Below are positions 38,811 to 47,965 of a stretch of DNA of 64,000 nt, in pieces (within the stretch, counting starts at the first letter, position 1; the number at the start of each line of letters is the position of its first letter). Made by a program: the position numbers and the translations under genes. The DNA comes from Mesorhizobium tianshanense (GTDB taxonomy: Bacteria; Pseudomonadota; Alphaproteobacteria; Rhizobiales; Rhizobiaceae), in contig NZ_VLKT01000017.1 in the NCBI RefSeq assembly GCF_007830515.1, forward strand, positions 62,001 through 126,000, in the 5' to 3' direction. The notes beneath the pieces were generated by a model. It was given only the letters and a program-made list of their open reading frames with translations, made no database searches and was not told where the DNA came from.

Positions 38811-39336
38811 AGTTGACCTCGAAGCCAAGCTTCTGCCGCAGCCGCAGCATTCGCTGGTCGGATATCTTCAGGGGTTGCTCACCAGCCTGCGCTGCGCGGT
38901 TCACCATCTGCAGCAGATCATTTCTTTCGGCCACGTCAAGACGTTCGCGCAGGAACGGCGCCAGCTTGTCGACGACGATCGCGGCATCGTCGATCTGCGA
39001 CGCCGCCCATTTGGCATAGACCACCGCCTCATCGGTCTTCTTTTCGTCCGCAATCTCGGAGATCACCAGCCGAATCGCGGCTTCGCGCTGCGGCAGGACA
39101 GGGCCGTTCTCGGAAACAATGGCAACGATCAGCGTCGCGGCCGCCACGACCGGATCGTCGATCGCCGTCAGCGGTGAAAGCGCCGCCTGCTTGCGCAGTT
39201 TCTTGCGGCGCACATTGCCCTGGACGCGACCGAAGACATCCGCAACCTCACGCGCTGCGTCGTTCATGATCTTCAGCCGGTACCACCAGAACGCCGCCAC
39301 TCCCAGCAGGCCAATCGCAGCAATCAGTATATGCAT
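38809..39336 (-). CDS. membrane-anchored TerB-like protein of unknown function
   Basis: A 175-residue protein with an N-terminal membrane helix (MHILIAAIGLLGVAAFWWY) and a basic stretch (RRKKLRKQ) followed by an all-helical domain (about 55-160) reminiscent of TerB: IDDPVVAAATLIVAIVSENG and a run of acidic helices. The start at 39336 is chosen because the longer frame has a repeat-derived N-terminus. Its last codon and stop abut repeat element B. No function can be assigned. Confidence 0.7.
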   Translation of the reverse strand: MHILIAAIGLLGVAAFWWYRLKIMNDAAREVADVFGRVQGNVRRKKLRKQAALSPLTAIDDPVVAAATLIVAIVSENGPVLPQREAAIRLVISEIADEKKTDEAVVYAKWAASQIDDAAIVVDKLAPFLRERLDVAERNDLLQMVNRAAQAGEQPLKISDQRMLRLRQKLGFEVN

Positions 39337-39457
39337 GCCCGAAATCCCCAAACCGCAGCGACGATAGGAGAAGAATTGCCTTGCTTCAACACGCAAAAGT
39401 TGCGCCCGCCGAAGAAAATTTGATTCCGCCGGACGCAGAACGGAACAATCCCTAAGT

Positions 39458-39560
39458 GCATGTCGCCCAAAAGTGCGCAGCGGTTTTGGGATAACGACAG
39501 GCATAGAACAAGAACTTAAAGCGCGTCGCATGAATCCACTCAGACACGACGTGCTTTAAG
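39458..39560. repeat. palindromic intergenic repeat, GCATGTCG family, copy 2, with a following palindrome
   Basis: 39458-39503 matches the family (GCATGTCGCCCAAAAG, then TTTTGGGA and ACGACAGGC). Immediately after, an imperfect palindrome runs from CTTAAAGCGCGTCG (39515) to CACGACGTGCTTTAAG (39560) and includes the stop codon of the YCII gene. Confidence 0.7.
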
Positions 39561-39912
39561 ACCCCGGCACGTTGTAGATCGCCCTGACCTCGATCGTGCC
39601 GATCTCGGCCAGCGGAATGCCGCCGGCAATCTCCAGCGCCTCGTCGAGATCCCCGGCCTCGATCATGACGAAGCCGAGCAACTGTTCCTTGGTCTCGGCG
39701 AAAGGGCCATCGGTGATCAGCCGCTTGCCCTTGCGCCGCCGCACGGCCTTCGACGTCTTCACCGATTGCAGCGCCTGCGCGATGATCAGCCGCCCGCTTT
39801 GCTCCACCGACCTGTCATAGGCCAATGAATCCGCGTCGAGCTTGGCCAGCCTTTCGGGAGTCATTGCGTAAAGGTCTTTTTCTTCACCATAGACCAGGCA
39901 AACATATTTCAT
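39556..39912 (-). CDS. YCII-related (DGPF) family protein
   Basis: A 118-residue protein with the start at 39912; GGAG lies 5 bases upstream and overlaps the end of the preceding gene. It carries ITDGPFAETKEQLLGFVMIEAGDLDEA, the DGPF/PhnB-like core of the YCII superfamily. Often these proteins accompany ECF sigma factors; none is nearby here. It is coupled to the small membrane protein upstream. Confidence 0.85.
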   Translation of the reverse strand: MKYVCLVYGEEKDLYAMTPERLAKLDADSLAYDRSVEQSGRLIIAQALQSVKTSKAVRRRKGKRLITDGPFAETKEQLLGFVMIEAGDLDEALEIAGGIPLAEIGTIEVRAIYNVPGS

Positions 39913-39914
39913 CT

Positions 39915-40133
39915 TTATCTCCATTCCTGGATTGAATCGTAAGACGAGGCGACGGTGGCATCAGCCGGTCCTCTGCCCACCGCAAGATCGAGAAGGCACA
40001 CCGTCACCCCGATGATGGCGACGGCCGCAAGCAGTCGGCCAAAACCAGAGGATGGCCGATGCCACCAGTCGGCTTCTTGTTCGCCGGCCTTCTTGCCAGT
40101 GTATCCCCAGTGAGCAGAAAACAGATTGTTCAT
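39915..40133 (-). CDS. small single-pass membrane protein, 72 residues
   Basis: The start at 40133 is behind a perfect GGAGG spaced 5 bases away. The polypeptide has a hydrophilic Trp-rich N-terminus (HWGYTGKKAGEQEADWW), then one membrane helix, GRLLAAVAIIGVTVCLLDLA (about 32-51), and a short polar tail. The stop TAA overlaps the ribosome site of the YCII gene, two bases before its start, so both are translated from one message. I do not recognise a family. Confidence 0.7.
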   Translation of the reverse strand: MNNLFSAHWGYTGKKAGEQEADWWHRPSSGFGRLLAAVAIIGVTVCLLDLAVGRGPADATVASSYDSIQEWR

Positions 40134-40324
40134 ATGATCCTCCATCCGGCCACGAATTCCAGGGCCGCCCGCAGGACGGTCGAGGCGGGTGGAAGTCGAC
40201 ATTTTTGCACGCGGATTTTTTTTGGATGCGGCGCTGGCCATGCGAAGGCACGGGTGGCCTTCGGACTCGCGCGCGCTATAGTCAACCGGACGCCGATCAC
40301 GGCTCGACAATCAAGGAGGAATTC

Positions 40325-40750
40325 ATGGACCGCACAGCAAACGCCGTCTGGAAAGGCGATCTGAAGGGGGGCAAGGGCACGCTCGACACGCAGAGCGGGA
40401 CCCTGAACGGCACGCCCTATTCGTTCAAGGCGCGCTTCGAGGATGAGAGCGGCAAGTCCGGCACCAATCCGGAAGAGCTGATCGCGGCGGCGCATGCCGG
40501 CTGCTTTGCCATGCAGTTCTCTCACTTCCTGGCCGAGAACGGCACGCCTGCCGACGAACTCGACGCCAAGGCGGTGGTGACGCTGGTTCCCGGCACGGGG
40601 ATCACCGGCAGCGCTCTCACGGTGGTCGGCAAGGTGCCCGGCATCGATGCCGCCAAGTTCAAGGAATTGGCCGAAATGGCCAAGGCCGGCTGCCCGGTGT
40701 CGAAGGCACTCGGCGCCATAAATGTATCGCTCGACGCCAGGCTCGGCTGA
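40325..40750 (+). CDS. OsmC-family peroxiredoxin-like protein
   Basis: A 141-residue OsmC protein, which reduces organic hydroperoxides through two cysteines. Cys60 (AHAGCFAM) and Cys123 (AKAGCPVSKAL) are both conserved. A strong AAGGAGG stands 5 bases before ATG 40325. It is divergent from the small membrane protein gene, 191 bases apart; the gap may hold a stress-responsive promoter. Confidence 0.92.
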   Translation: MDRTANAVWKGDLKGGKGTLDTQSGTLNGTPYSFKARFEDESGKSGTNPEELIAAAHAGCFAMQFSHFLAENGTPADELDAKAVVTLVPGTGITGSALTVVGKVPGIDAAKFKELAEMAKAGCPVSKALGAINVSLDARLG

Positions 40751-40890
40751 GAATCCCTGATTGCGTAGCCATAGCCGGTTTGATTCCGCCGAAGGTGACG
40801 CGGACTCTTGGGGCGCCGTCGCCAATGACCTGTTCGGACGTCGAACGCGCACGAACAAAAAATCGTGATTCCGACTGCAGGAAACGGGCG

Positions 40891-41262
40891 ATGGACATTC
40901 GATCGACGCTGATGGAGCTATGTGAGGCCTTCAACGCGCACGACCTTGATCGCATCATGGCATTCTTTTCCGACGATTGTGTCCTGGAGATGCCGAGGGG
41001 GAGCAAGCCTTGGGGTTCCCGTTTCGAGGGCAAACGGAACGTGCGTGAAGCGCTGGCAACACGCTTTGAAGGCCTGCCTGACGTCCACTACGGCAACGGT
41101 GAACATTTCGTGGATTCGACTGCCGATACCGGCATCTCAAAATGGACCCTCACAGGCACCACCCGCGACGGGACGAGAAAGGAGGTCCAAGGCTGTGACT
41201 TCTACACGTTTCGCGACGGCAAGGTGATCCGCAAGGACTCATACTGGAAAATCGTGGAGTAG
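40891..41262 (+). CDS. nuclear transport factor 2 / SnoaL-like family protein
   Basis: A 123-residue cone-shaped SnoaL/NTF2 fold protein. It has LMELCEAFNAHDLDRIMAFFSDDCVLEMP at the N-terminus and FYTFRDGKVIRKDSYWKIVE at the end, both standard for the family. The start at 40891 follows GGAAACGGG; the upstream frame is not conserved-looking. The family includes hydrolases, isomerases and non-enzymes, so no function is claimed. Confidence 0.83.
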   Translation: MDIRSTLMELCEAFNAHDLDRIMAFFSDDCVLEMPRGSKPWGSRFEGKRNVREALATRFEGLPDVHYGNGEHFVDSTADTGISKWTLTGTTRDGTRKEVQGCDFYTFRDGKVIRKDSYWKIVE

Positions 41263-41278
41263 GCGTCCACCGCTCTGG

Positions 41279-41914
41279 CTAGCCTTCGCCGGCCAGCGCG
41301 TCGAGGCGGGCGCGCAGCGCGGCAACCTCTTGCTCGAGAGCTTGCACGCGCGCTTCGATATCCGAAGCCGGCGAAGGCGATTGCAGGGGCGTTGCAGCCA
41401 CTGGCGCCTGCACATGCCCGCACAGGAGATGCACATAGCGTTCCTCGCGCTGGCCGGGACCGCGATCGATCTGCTGAACGAGCGGCGGCTTGCGGCCGAT
41501 CAACAGGTCGAGATTGCCGCGAAGCTCGTCGATGGACGGGAAGCGCGCCATGCGTTCGCTTCGCGCCAGCAATTCATGAGCCGTCTGCGGGCCGCGCAGC
41601 AACAGCAGGCCAAGCAGCACGAATTGCGCCGAGGTCAGGGAAAAGCGCTGCGCGACGATATGCTCATAGCGTTCGACGCGCGAGGCAAAGACCTGCCTGA
41701 CCAGGCCCTTGTGCTCAAGCTGGCCAAGCGCTCGTCTTACCTCGGCAAGCTCGACCGACATCACCGGCTCGCGCGCCGTCTTCTGGTTCGCGGCGGCAAG
41801 TGCCGCATTGAGCGTCAGCGGGTAGACATCGGGTGTCAGTTCCTTCTTTTCGATCAGGCAACCGAGCACGCGCGCTTCGATGGGGGATAGGATCGGCAGT
41901 TCGGTGTCAGTCAT
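41279..41914 (-). CDS. YceH/DUF480 family protein
   Basis: A 211-residue protein with two winged-helix-like domains of the UPF0502 family: LSPIEARVLGCLIEKKELTPDVYPLTLN at the N-terminus and FVLLGLLLLRGPQTAHELLARSERM in the middle. The C-terminal 40 residues form a probable coiled coil. The start at 41914 fits the family; the longer frame overlaps sdhB antisense-in-phase and is not real. Function is unknown, with suggestions of a DNA-binding role. Confidence 0.88.
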   Translation of the reverse strand: MTDTELPILSPIEARVLGCLIEKKELTPDVYPLTLNAALAAANQKTAREPVMSVELAEVRRALGQLEHKGLVRQVFASRVERYEHIVAQRFSLTSAQFVLLGLLLLRGPQTAHELLARSERMARFPSIDELRGNLDLLIGRKPPLVQQIDRGPGQREERYVHLLCGHVQAPVAATPLQSPSPASDIEARVQALEQEVAALRARLDALAGEG

Positions 41915-41985
41915 AGGATCGGCTATCCTTTTGAAGTCGGCGCGAAGGATCGCTGCGGACGATCCCGGCGGCAACCCGTCCGAAG

Positions 41986-42765
41986 CTATACCCTTCTCTC
42001 CACCATCATCTTCTTGATCTCGGCGATCGCCTTGGCCGGGTTGAGCCCCTTGGGGCAGGTTTGGGCGCAGTTCATGATGGTGTGGCAGCGATAGAGCCGG
42101 AAAGGGTCTTCGAGATTGTCGAGCCGTTCGCCCTTGGCCTCGTCCCTGGAATCGATCAGCCAGCGATAGGCCTGCAGCAGCGTCGCCGGGCCGAGGTAGC
42201 GGTCGCCGTTCCACCAGTAACTCGGGCAGGAGGTCGAGCAGCAGGCGCACAAGATGCATTCATAGAGGCCGTCGAGTTTTTCGCGGTCCTCATGGCTCTG
42301 CAGCCATTCCTTGGCCGGCTCGGGCGACACCGTCTTCAGCCACGGCTCGATCGAGGCGTGCTGGGCGTAGAAATTGGTGAGATCGGGCACCAGATCCTTG
42401 ACCACCGGCATGTGCGGCAGCGGATAGACCTTGATCGCACCGGAAATGTCGTCGCAGCCCTTGGTGCAGGCCAGCGTGTTGGACCCGTCGATGTTCATGG
42501 CGCAGGAGCCGCAAATGCCCTCGCGGCAGGAGCGGCGCAGCGTCAGCGTCGGGTCGATCTTGTTCTTGATCCAGAGCAGCGCGTCGAGCACCATCGGCCC
42601 GCAATCATCCATGTCGACGAAATAGGTGTCCATGCGCGGGTTCTCGTCATCATCCGGCGACCAGCGGTAGATGCGATATTCCCGCAGATTCGTCGCACCC
42701 TCCGGCTTCGGCCAGGTTTTGCCCTGCTTGATCTTCGACTTTTTCGGAAGCGTGAGTTCGACCAT
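41986..42765 (-). CDS. sdhB: succinate dehydrogenase iron-sulfur subunit
   Basis: A 259-residue subunit of complex II that relays electrons from FAD to ubiquinone. The [2Fe-2S] ligands are in [16 protein letters not shown] (about 78-93). The [4Fe-4S] and [3Fe-4S] ligands are in [17 protein letters not shown] (about 168-184) and [17 protein letters not shown]. It starts one base into the stop of the small ORF (TAATG), which itself follows sdhA. Confidence 0.96.
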   Translation of the reverse strand: MVELTLPKKSKIKQGKTWPKPEGATNLREYRIYRWSPDDDENPRMDTYFVDMDDCGPMVLDALLWIKNKIDPTLTLRRSCREGICGSCAMNIDGSNTLACTKGCDDISGAIKVYPLPHMPVVKDLVPDLTNFYAQHASIEPWLKTVSPEPAKEWLQSHEDREKLDGLYECILCACCSTSCPSYWWNGDRYLGPATLLQAYRWLIDSRDEAKGERLDNLEDPFRLYRCHTIMNCAQTCPKGLNPAKAIAEIKKMMVERRV

Positions 42766-42881
42766 TACCTCAGGTCCTTTCGGATGACGAGCTTCAGCCC
42801 GGACCAGATCCCATTCACGGCGGCGACCTCGACGTCGACGAGGTCGAGCTTCAGCGCTTGCGCGCGGATGATAGCCGCCAT
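42765..42881 (-). CDS. candidate 38-residue small protein between sdhA and sdhB
   Basis: ATG at 42881 stands two bases after the sdhA stop, and the TAA (42767-42765) overlaps the sdhB ATG as TAATG. A 38-codon frame is thus fitted exactly into the sdhA-sdhB gap. It starts [20 protein letters not shown], then has a hydrophobic-polar alternation ending KLVIRKDLR; no membrane helix is obvious. An AGGG lies 10 bases before the start. It may be a complex-II-associated small protein or a coupling ORF for sdhB translation; I do not recognise a family. Confidence 0.45.
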   Translation of the reverse strand: MAAIIRAQALKLDLVDVEVAAVNGIWSGLKLVIRKDLR

Positions 42882-42883
42882 CG

Positions 42884-44722
42884 CTAGTACACCCTGGCCT
42901 TCGGCGCGATCTTGGCCGGGTTGATGCCGCCGTCTGCTTCCCTGAGCAACGTCTCGGTGTGCACCGGCCGGTAGGTCAGCGTCACCTCGCCGGCCTCGCT
43001 GAGCCGGGCCAGCGTATGCTTGCGCCAGTTCGCGTCGTCGCGCGCCGAAAAATCTTCCCGCGCGTGCGCGCCACGGCTCTCCTTGCGCGCCTCGGCGCCA
43101 TGGACGGTGGTGATGGCGTTGGCCATCAGGTTTTCCAGCTCCAGCGTCTCGACCAGATCGGAGTTCCAGATCATCGAGCGGTCGAACACTTTTACGTCCT
43201 TGAGCTCGCCCCAGATCTGCGAAACGCGCTTGCAGCCGCTTTCCAGCGATTCCTGGGTGCGGAACACCGCCGCATCCTCCTGCATCGCCTTCTGCATCTT
43301 CTCACGCAGCACAGCGGTCGGCGTCGAGCCGTTGGCATGGCGCAGCCGGTCGAAGCGATCCATGATCTTCTCGATCGACGCCTCGTTGGGCGGCGGGATC
43401 GCGGCGTTGCGGTCGATCACCTGGCCGGCCCTGATCGCCGCCGCGCGGCCGAACACCACCAGATCGATCAGCGAGTTCGAGCCGAGCCGGTTGGCGCCAT
43501 GGACGGAGGCGCAGCCGGCTTCGCCGACCGCCATCAGCCCAGGCGACACCTGGTCCGGGTTCAAGGCGGTCGGGTTGAGCACCTCGCCCCAGTAATTCGT
43601 CGGCACGCCGCCCATATTGTAGTGGACCGTCGGCAGCACCGGGATCGGCTCCTTGGTCAGGTCGACGCCGGCAAAGATTTTTGCCGATTCTGAAATACCC
43701 GGCAGCCTTTCGTGCAAAACGGCCGGATCAAGGTGGTCGAGGTGGAGAAAAATATGGTCCTTCTTCGGTCCGACGCCCCGCCCTTCGCGGATCTCCAGCG
43801 TCATGCAGCGCGAGACCACGTCGCGCGAGGCAAGGTCCTTGGCCGATGGCGCGTAGCGCTCCATGAAGCGCTCGCCCTCGGAATTGACGAGATAGCCGCC
43901 CTCGCCGCGCGCGCCCTCGGTGATCAGGCAGCCGGCGCCGTAGATGCCGGTCGGGTGGAACTGCACGAACTCCATGTCCTGCAGCGCCAGCCCGGCACGT
44001 GCCGCCATGCCGCCGCCGTCGCCGGTGCAGGTGTGCGCCGAGGTGGCCGAGAAATAGGCGCGGCCATAGCCGCCGGTCGCCAGCACCACCATCTTTGCCG
44101 AAAAACGATGGATGGTGCCGTCGTCGAGGTTCCAAGCGACGACGCCAGTGCAGGTGCCGTCCGGCTCCATAATCAGGTCGAGCGCGAAATACTCGATGAA
44201 GAACTGCGCATTGTGCTTCAGCGACTGGCCGTAGAGCGTGTGCAGCATGGCGTGGCCGGTGCGGTCGGCGGCGGCACACGTGCGCTGCACCGGCGGCCCC
44301 TCGCCGAAATTCATCATCATGCCGCCGAACGGCCGCTGATAGATTTTCCCGTCCTCGGTACGGCTGAAGGGAACGCCGTAATGCTCAAGCTCGTAGACCG
44401 CCGCCGGCGCCTCGCGCACCATGTATTCTTGTGCGTCGGTGTCACCGAGCCAATCCGAACCCTTGACCGTGTCGAAGAGATGCCACTGCCAGTTGTCGGG
44501 ACCCATATTGGCGAGCGAGGCGGCGATGCCGCCCTGCGCCGCCACCGTGTGCGACCGCGTCGGGAAAACCTTGGTGATGCAGGCTGTGCGCAGGCCCTGT
44601 TCGGCCATGCCGAGCGTGGCGCGCAGGCCGGCTCCGCCGGCGCCGACGACCACCACGTCGAATTTGTGATCGACATAGGTGTAGGCGGAAGCCGTGTTGG
44701 CGTTTTTCGCGTCCTTGGCCAA
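42884..44722 (-). CDS. sdhA: succinate dehydrogenase flavoprotein subunit
   Basis: A 612-residue catalytic subunit. The start is taken at TTG 44722, with GGAGG about 9 bases upstream; an upstream TTG at 44737 would overlap sdhD. The FAD site [16 protein letters not shown] spans about 23-38, and the covalent FAD histidine is His58 in [10 protein letters not shown]. The catalytic segment has [21 protein letters not shown]. The C-terminus is normal, ending KARVY. It oxidises succinate to fumarate. Confidence 0.95.
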   Translation of the reverse strand: MAKDAKNANTASAYTYVDHKFDVVVVGAGGAGLRATLGMAEQGLRTACITKVFPTRSHTVAAQGGIAASLANMGPDNWQWHLFDTVKGSDWLGDTDAQEYMVREAPAAVYELEHYGVPFSRTEDGKIYQRPFGGMMMNFGEGPPVQRTCAAADRTGHAMLHTLYGQSLKHNAQFFIEYFALDLIMEPDGTCTGVVAWNLDDGTIHRFSAKMVVLATGGYGRAYFSATSAHTCTGDGGGMAARAGLALQDMEFVQFHPTGIYGAGCLITEGARGEGGYLVNSEGERFMERYAPSAKDLASRDVVSRCMTLEIREGRGVGPKKDHIFLHLDHLDPAVLHERLPGISESAKIFAGVDLTKEPIPVLPTVHYNMGGVPTNYWGEVLNPTALNPDQVSPGLMAVGEAGCASVHGANRLGSNSLIDLVVFGRAAAIRAGQVIDRNAAIPPPNEASIEKIMDRFDRLRHANGSTPTAVLREKMQKAMQEDAAVFRTQESLESGCKRVSQIWGELKDVKVFDRSMIWNSDLVETLELENLMANAITTVHGAEARKESRGAHAREDFSARDDANWRKHTLARLSEAGEVTLTYRPVHTETLLREADGGINPAKIAPKARVY

Positions 44723-44726
44723 AACG

Positions 44727-45122
44727 TCAGCCTCCAAATGCCAGTTTGAGCAGGGCGAAGATCGAGGCGACGCCGATTACTACGGGAAAGAATGTGTTGA
44801 GGGCGAGCAACGCCAGCCTCATGCCCTCGCCATGCACATAGTCCTCGATGATCGCCTGCATGCCGAGCCGCATGTGATAAAGCCCGGACAAGAGCACCAG
44901 GGCCAGCACCACAGCCACGAACGGATTGGCAAGTGCGGCGCGCACCTCCGCATAGCCGGCGCCGTTGAGCGCAATCAGAAAGCCGACGAAGAACAGGATC
45001 AGCGGGATGTTGGCGATCGCCGTCAGGCGCTGGCGCCAGAAATGCTCAGTGCCCTCGCGGGCCGAGCCGAGGCCGCGAACCTTCGCCAGCGGCGTGCGCA
45101 TGTCGGTATTGTTGGCGCTCAT
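44727..45122 (-). CDS. sdhD: succinate dehydrogenase membrane anchor subunit D
   Basis: A 131-residue hydrophobic anchor with three membrane helices. The heme-ligating His lies in [21 protein letters not shown] (about 80-100). It follows sdhC by one base and is 4 bases before the chosen sdhA start. It binds ubiquinone and heme b together with SdhC. Confidence 0.93.
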   Translation of the reverse strand: MSANNTDMRTPLAKVRGLGSAREGTEHFWRQRLTAIANIPLILFFVGFLIALNGAGYAEVRAALANPFVAVVLALVLLSGLYHMRLGMQAIIEDYVHGEGMRLALLALNTFFPVVIGVASIFALLKLAFGG

Positions 45123-45123
45123 G

Positions 45124-45543
45124 TCAGGCTCCCCGCGCCATGTAGCCGGCGATCCAGATCAGCAGCGTCAGCACAATCGAGCCGGCCAGCGTCGCCCAGG
45201 CGATCCTCGAGGCCGTGTCCTTTTCAAGACCTGCCCCGGTGTCCCAGATCAGATGGCGCACACCGCCCAGCATATGGTGCATCAGCGCCCAGGTGTAGCC
45301 GAACAGCACCAGCCGCCCCAGCCACGAGCCGAAGCCCCAGTTGACGGCATCGAAGGTGGATTGCGAGCTTGCCGCCGCCATCAGCCACAGGGCGACCAGC
45401 AGCGTGCCGAAATAGAGCGCCCCGCCGGTGATGCGATGGATGATCGACATCGTCATCGTGATCGGCGGTCGATAGACGGTCAGATGCGGCGAAAGCGGCC
45501 GTTCACGTCTGGCAAATTCGCGGGTGGCTGGTGATTTGCTCAT
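45124..45543 (-). CDS. sdhC: succinate dehydrogenase cytochrome b556 subunit
   Basis: A 139-residue membrane anchor. The diagnostic N-terminal [26 protein letters not shown] contains the quinone-site Ser/Arg, and [13 protein letters not shown] holds the heme histidine. Three membrane helices follow. It is the first gene of sdhCDAB; the promoter lies in the 230-bp gap upstream. Confidence 0.94.
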   Translation of the reverse strand: MSKSPATREFARRERPLSPHLTVYRPPITMTMSIIHRITGGALYFGTLLVALWLMAAASSQSTFDAVNWGFGSWLGRLVLFGYTWALMHHMLGGVRHLIWDTGAGLEKDTASRIAWATLAGSIVLTLLIWIAGYMARGA

Positions 45544-45623
45544 GGCTCCCCCAGTTCGGCGTCTCTGGAGCCCCAGGTGGAAATGCGGCGTGACCGCTTC
45601 CGGATGCGACTTCGGACAGCCGG

Positions 45624-45652
45624 TTTCTAATGCTCTTTTTGCACCGCGTCAA
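45624..45652 (-). promoter_or_regulatory. candidate sigma-70 promoter for sdhCDAB
   Basis: On the minus strand TTGACG (45652-45647) and TAGAAA (45629-45624) are spaced by 17 bases, about 80 bases before sdhC. It resembles an alphaproteobacterial housekeeping promoter, with a weak -10. Confidence 0.4.
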
Positions 45653-45773
45653 AGCCGGAAAATCGTTTTGGAAACGTAATTTAGTCTGAAGAAAGAAGGG
45701 GATTTCGGCTTCAATCGATTAGCCAGGCGCATCGTCGCTGCAGTGCGGTATACGGGCGGGTCCGCTGACCGAA

Positions 45774-46127
45774 TCAGCGGGTGCAGGTCAGCGGCGTCTT
45801 CCCACCCTTCATCACCAGCGCGTCGCGGCCGTCGATCACGATTGCGTCATGCGCCTCGCCGAAGCGGCTGTTCTGATTGGCGGGCGAAGCCGGCAGATCC
45901 TGGCTGACGCCGTCGGGACCAAGCACGCGCACCGACGTGCCGAGATTTTCGATGGTCATCGTGCCGCCATCGGCACACTTGTAGGTCGCGGTGCGCGGCT
46001 GCGGTGCCGTCAAATCGGTCGCGCTGGCAGCAGCCTGATTCCCGGCCTTAGTCTGCGACACGCAGGCAGCCGCGGTCAGCAATGGCAAAAGGGCGAGCGT
46101 CACCCGAAACGTCCGGCGTAACGCCAT
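45774..46127 (-). CDS. MliC-like lipoprotein (C-type lysozyme inhibitor family)
   Basis: A 117-residue lipoprotein. The start at 46127 has GAGGAG 8 bases upstream. The lipobox LLTAAAC makes Cys21 or so the lipidated residue. The mature part has ATYKCADGGTMTIENLG and ends KTPLTCTR, the Cys pair and pattern of the MliC/PliC domain. It probably sits in the periplasm on the outer membrane. Inhibition of lysozyme is inferred from the family. Confidence 0.75.
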   Translation of the reverse strand: MALRRTFRVTLALLPLLTAAACVSQTKAGNQAAASATDLTAPQPRTATYKCADGGTMTIENLGTSVRVLGPDGVSQDLPASPANQNSRFGEAHDAIVIDGRDALVMKGGKTPLTCTR

Positions 46128-46346
46128 ATGCTGTCTCCTCACGCATCGATCCAACCGCGATGCTATGCCAAGATCCCCCGCGCCGGCCGCGATGGTGCGG
46201 GCAAGCATGGCCGAAAGATGGCCGCGGCCGTCCGTTAACCATGTTTGCCAAGACCTGGCAGCCTGCAAAGTTAGCCTCTTAACAAAGGTTAAGAAAAGGT
46301 TAATTTCTGAGTCAGAGGAGGTTCGCCTCTGACAATGGAGGACGCC

Positions 46347-46700
46347 ATGCGTTCGAATTCAGGCAGATCGCGCCTCCCGGCGCTCGTCCTGGCGGCTGCG
46401 GTCATCGGCTTGGCGGCACCGGCACGCGCCGGGACACGCGACCGCGTCTACGCCGATTCCTTCGGCAATCTCGTCATAGAAAGCGCCGCCGGCTACAAGC
46501 GCATCCTCGTCGGGGAGGGCAAATTGGCCAAGGAATTGTCCAACTACGTCGGCGCCGACCAACCCAAAGTCATCTATGAAAACGAAGCGGACGATGTCAG
46601 CGGTCGCGACTGCTACAGGCCGCCGGTTTTCGTAAAGGGCCGCAGCTATATGTACGGTCTTTCCGACGGCGAGATGCCCGAACTCAGCCCCTGCCGCTGA
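46347..46700 (+). CDS. secreted protein of unknown function
   Basis: A 117-residue protein. GGAGG directly before ATG 46347 decides the start. A signal peptide (LVLAAAVIGLAAPARA) covers about 10-28. The mature part has GNLVIESAAGYKRILVGEGKLAKEL and a pair of cysteines (Cys95-region RDCYRPP and the final SPCR) that could form a disulfide. I do not recognise a family. It overlaps the convergent GGDEF gene by 17 bases. Confidence 0.75.
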   Translation: MRSNSGRSRLPALVLAAAVIGLAAPARAGTRDRVYADSFGNLVIESAAGYKRILVGEGKLAKELSNYVGADQPKVIYENEADDVSGRDCYRPPVFVKGRSYMYGLSDGEMPELSPCR

Positions 46701-47889
46701 TTCGATCCGGCGTTGCCACCCCCGCCTTCGACCCCATGGAGATGCGCACGCGATCGCGTCCGCTGCCCTTGGCCTGGTAGAGCGCCTCGTCCGCACGCCG
46801 CATCAGATCGATGAAACCTTCCGCTAGGCGAAGCTCGGCAACGCCGAAGCTGGCGGTGCAGCGATGGTCCGCCGGCAGACAGTCTATCGGCAAGGCCCCG
46901 AAAGCGCTGCGCGCGCCTTCGGCGAAGAGCCGCGCGGCGGCGAGGTTGGTGCCCGGCAGGATGATGGCGAATTCCTCACCACCGATGCGGCCGGCGACGT
47001 GATGGTCGGCGGCCGCATCACGCAGGAAGCCGGCAAAGGCCTCGATGACCCGGTCGCCGGATGCGTGACCGAAACTGTCGTTGATGCTCTTGAAATGATC
47101 GAGGTCGGCGATGACCAGGGCGACCGGAATACCCTTGCGCACGGCGTCACGCATCGCGATCTCGGCGTGACGTTCGAAGCCGCCTCGGTTGAGCAGCCTT
47201 GAAAGCGTGTCCGTCTCCGACTTCAACGTCACCTCGGCGAGCACGTCACGGACCAGAATGACCAGTATGAGAAGCGCGATTGCCATACCGAAGACAGTGC
47301 CGAGCGACTGCGACACCAGAGCGTAGTTGCTCTGCAGGTAGGCCTGTGGATTGGCACCCCAGCCACCCAACGCATGGGCGATGAACGGCTTGCTCACGAA
47401 TTGCAGGGCGCTGGCCGCCAGAACGGCCATCAGCAGATGGTCGAGCCGGTCGCGTCTTTGCCTGGACGACCAGACGATGCCAACGCCGACGAACTGCATG
47501 GCGGCATAGGGAAGCTGGTAGGCCATCATGCGGGCAAGCGACTGGCGCGGCAGATCCTCTGCGAAATACACGGCCGCGATGGCCGCAAACAGGAAGACGA
47601 GCATTGGCACCCAGGGCGGTGCCACACCGTATTTATGGGCAAGCCCGCCATTGAAGGCGATAGTGGCGCCAAGGAAAACGGCAAAACCCGCGACGACCGC
47701 GGGCCGCGCATTGTCGAAGACCGGAATGGCGAACTCGACGGCGAAATAGACCATCCCGAGCAGATAACCGAAGACCAGCCAGCGAGCCGACGCGCGCCCC
47801 ACATCGTAGAACGAAACAGTCATGAAGGCTGCCGCCAGTAAGCCGGCGACGAGCAGGTTGATTGCCAGGATAAATTCTGCGCCGCCCAT
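46684..47889 (-). CDS. GGDEF diguanylate cyclase (first of two)
   Basis: A 401-residue membrane protein. About six helices (residues 1 to about 200) precede a GGDEF domain with active-site RIGGEEFAI. The residues that would form the RxxD inhibitory site just before are ADHH, so feedback inhibition by c-di-GMP is unlikely. It makes c-di-GMP from two GTP. The start at 47889 has AGGAG further upstream; GTG/ATG earlier is possible. It is in tandem with a paralogue 76 bases away. Confidence 0.88.
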   Translation of the reverse strand: MGGAEFILAINLLVAGLLAAAFMTVSFYDVGRASARWLVFGYLLGMVYFAVEFAIPVFDNARPAVVAGFAVFLGATIAFNGGLAHKYGVAPPWVPMLVFLFAAIAAVYFAEDLPRQSLARMMAYQLPYAAMQFVGVGIVWSSRQRRDRLDHLLMAVLAASALQFVSKPFIAHALGGWGANPQAYLQSNYALVSQSLGTVFGMAIALLILVILVRDVLAEVTLKSETDTLSRLLNRGGFERHAEIAMRDAVRKGIPVALVIADLDHFKSINDSFGHASGDRVIEAFAGFLRDAAADHHVAGRIGGEEFAIILPGTNLAAARLFAEGARSAFGALPIDCLPADHRCTASFGVAELRLAEGFIDLMRRADEALYQAKGSGRDRVRISMGSKAGVATPDRISGRG

Positions 47890-47965
47890 GTGGTTTTCGC
47901 ACTCCTTGCGACAACAAATCACGGACGGGCGAAAAAGACGTTAACGTGAGCCCAGGCACGGAAGA

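Noticed and set aside
40052..40324. Extension of the OsmC frame upstream
   Set aside because: It overlaps the divergent promoter and small membrane gene; the AAGGAGG before 40325 fixes the start.
45544..45773. tRNA or riboswitch in the gap upstream of sdhC
   Set aside because: No cloverleaf or conserved riboswitch core could be found; only a promoter-like pair of boxes is visible.
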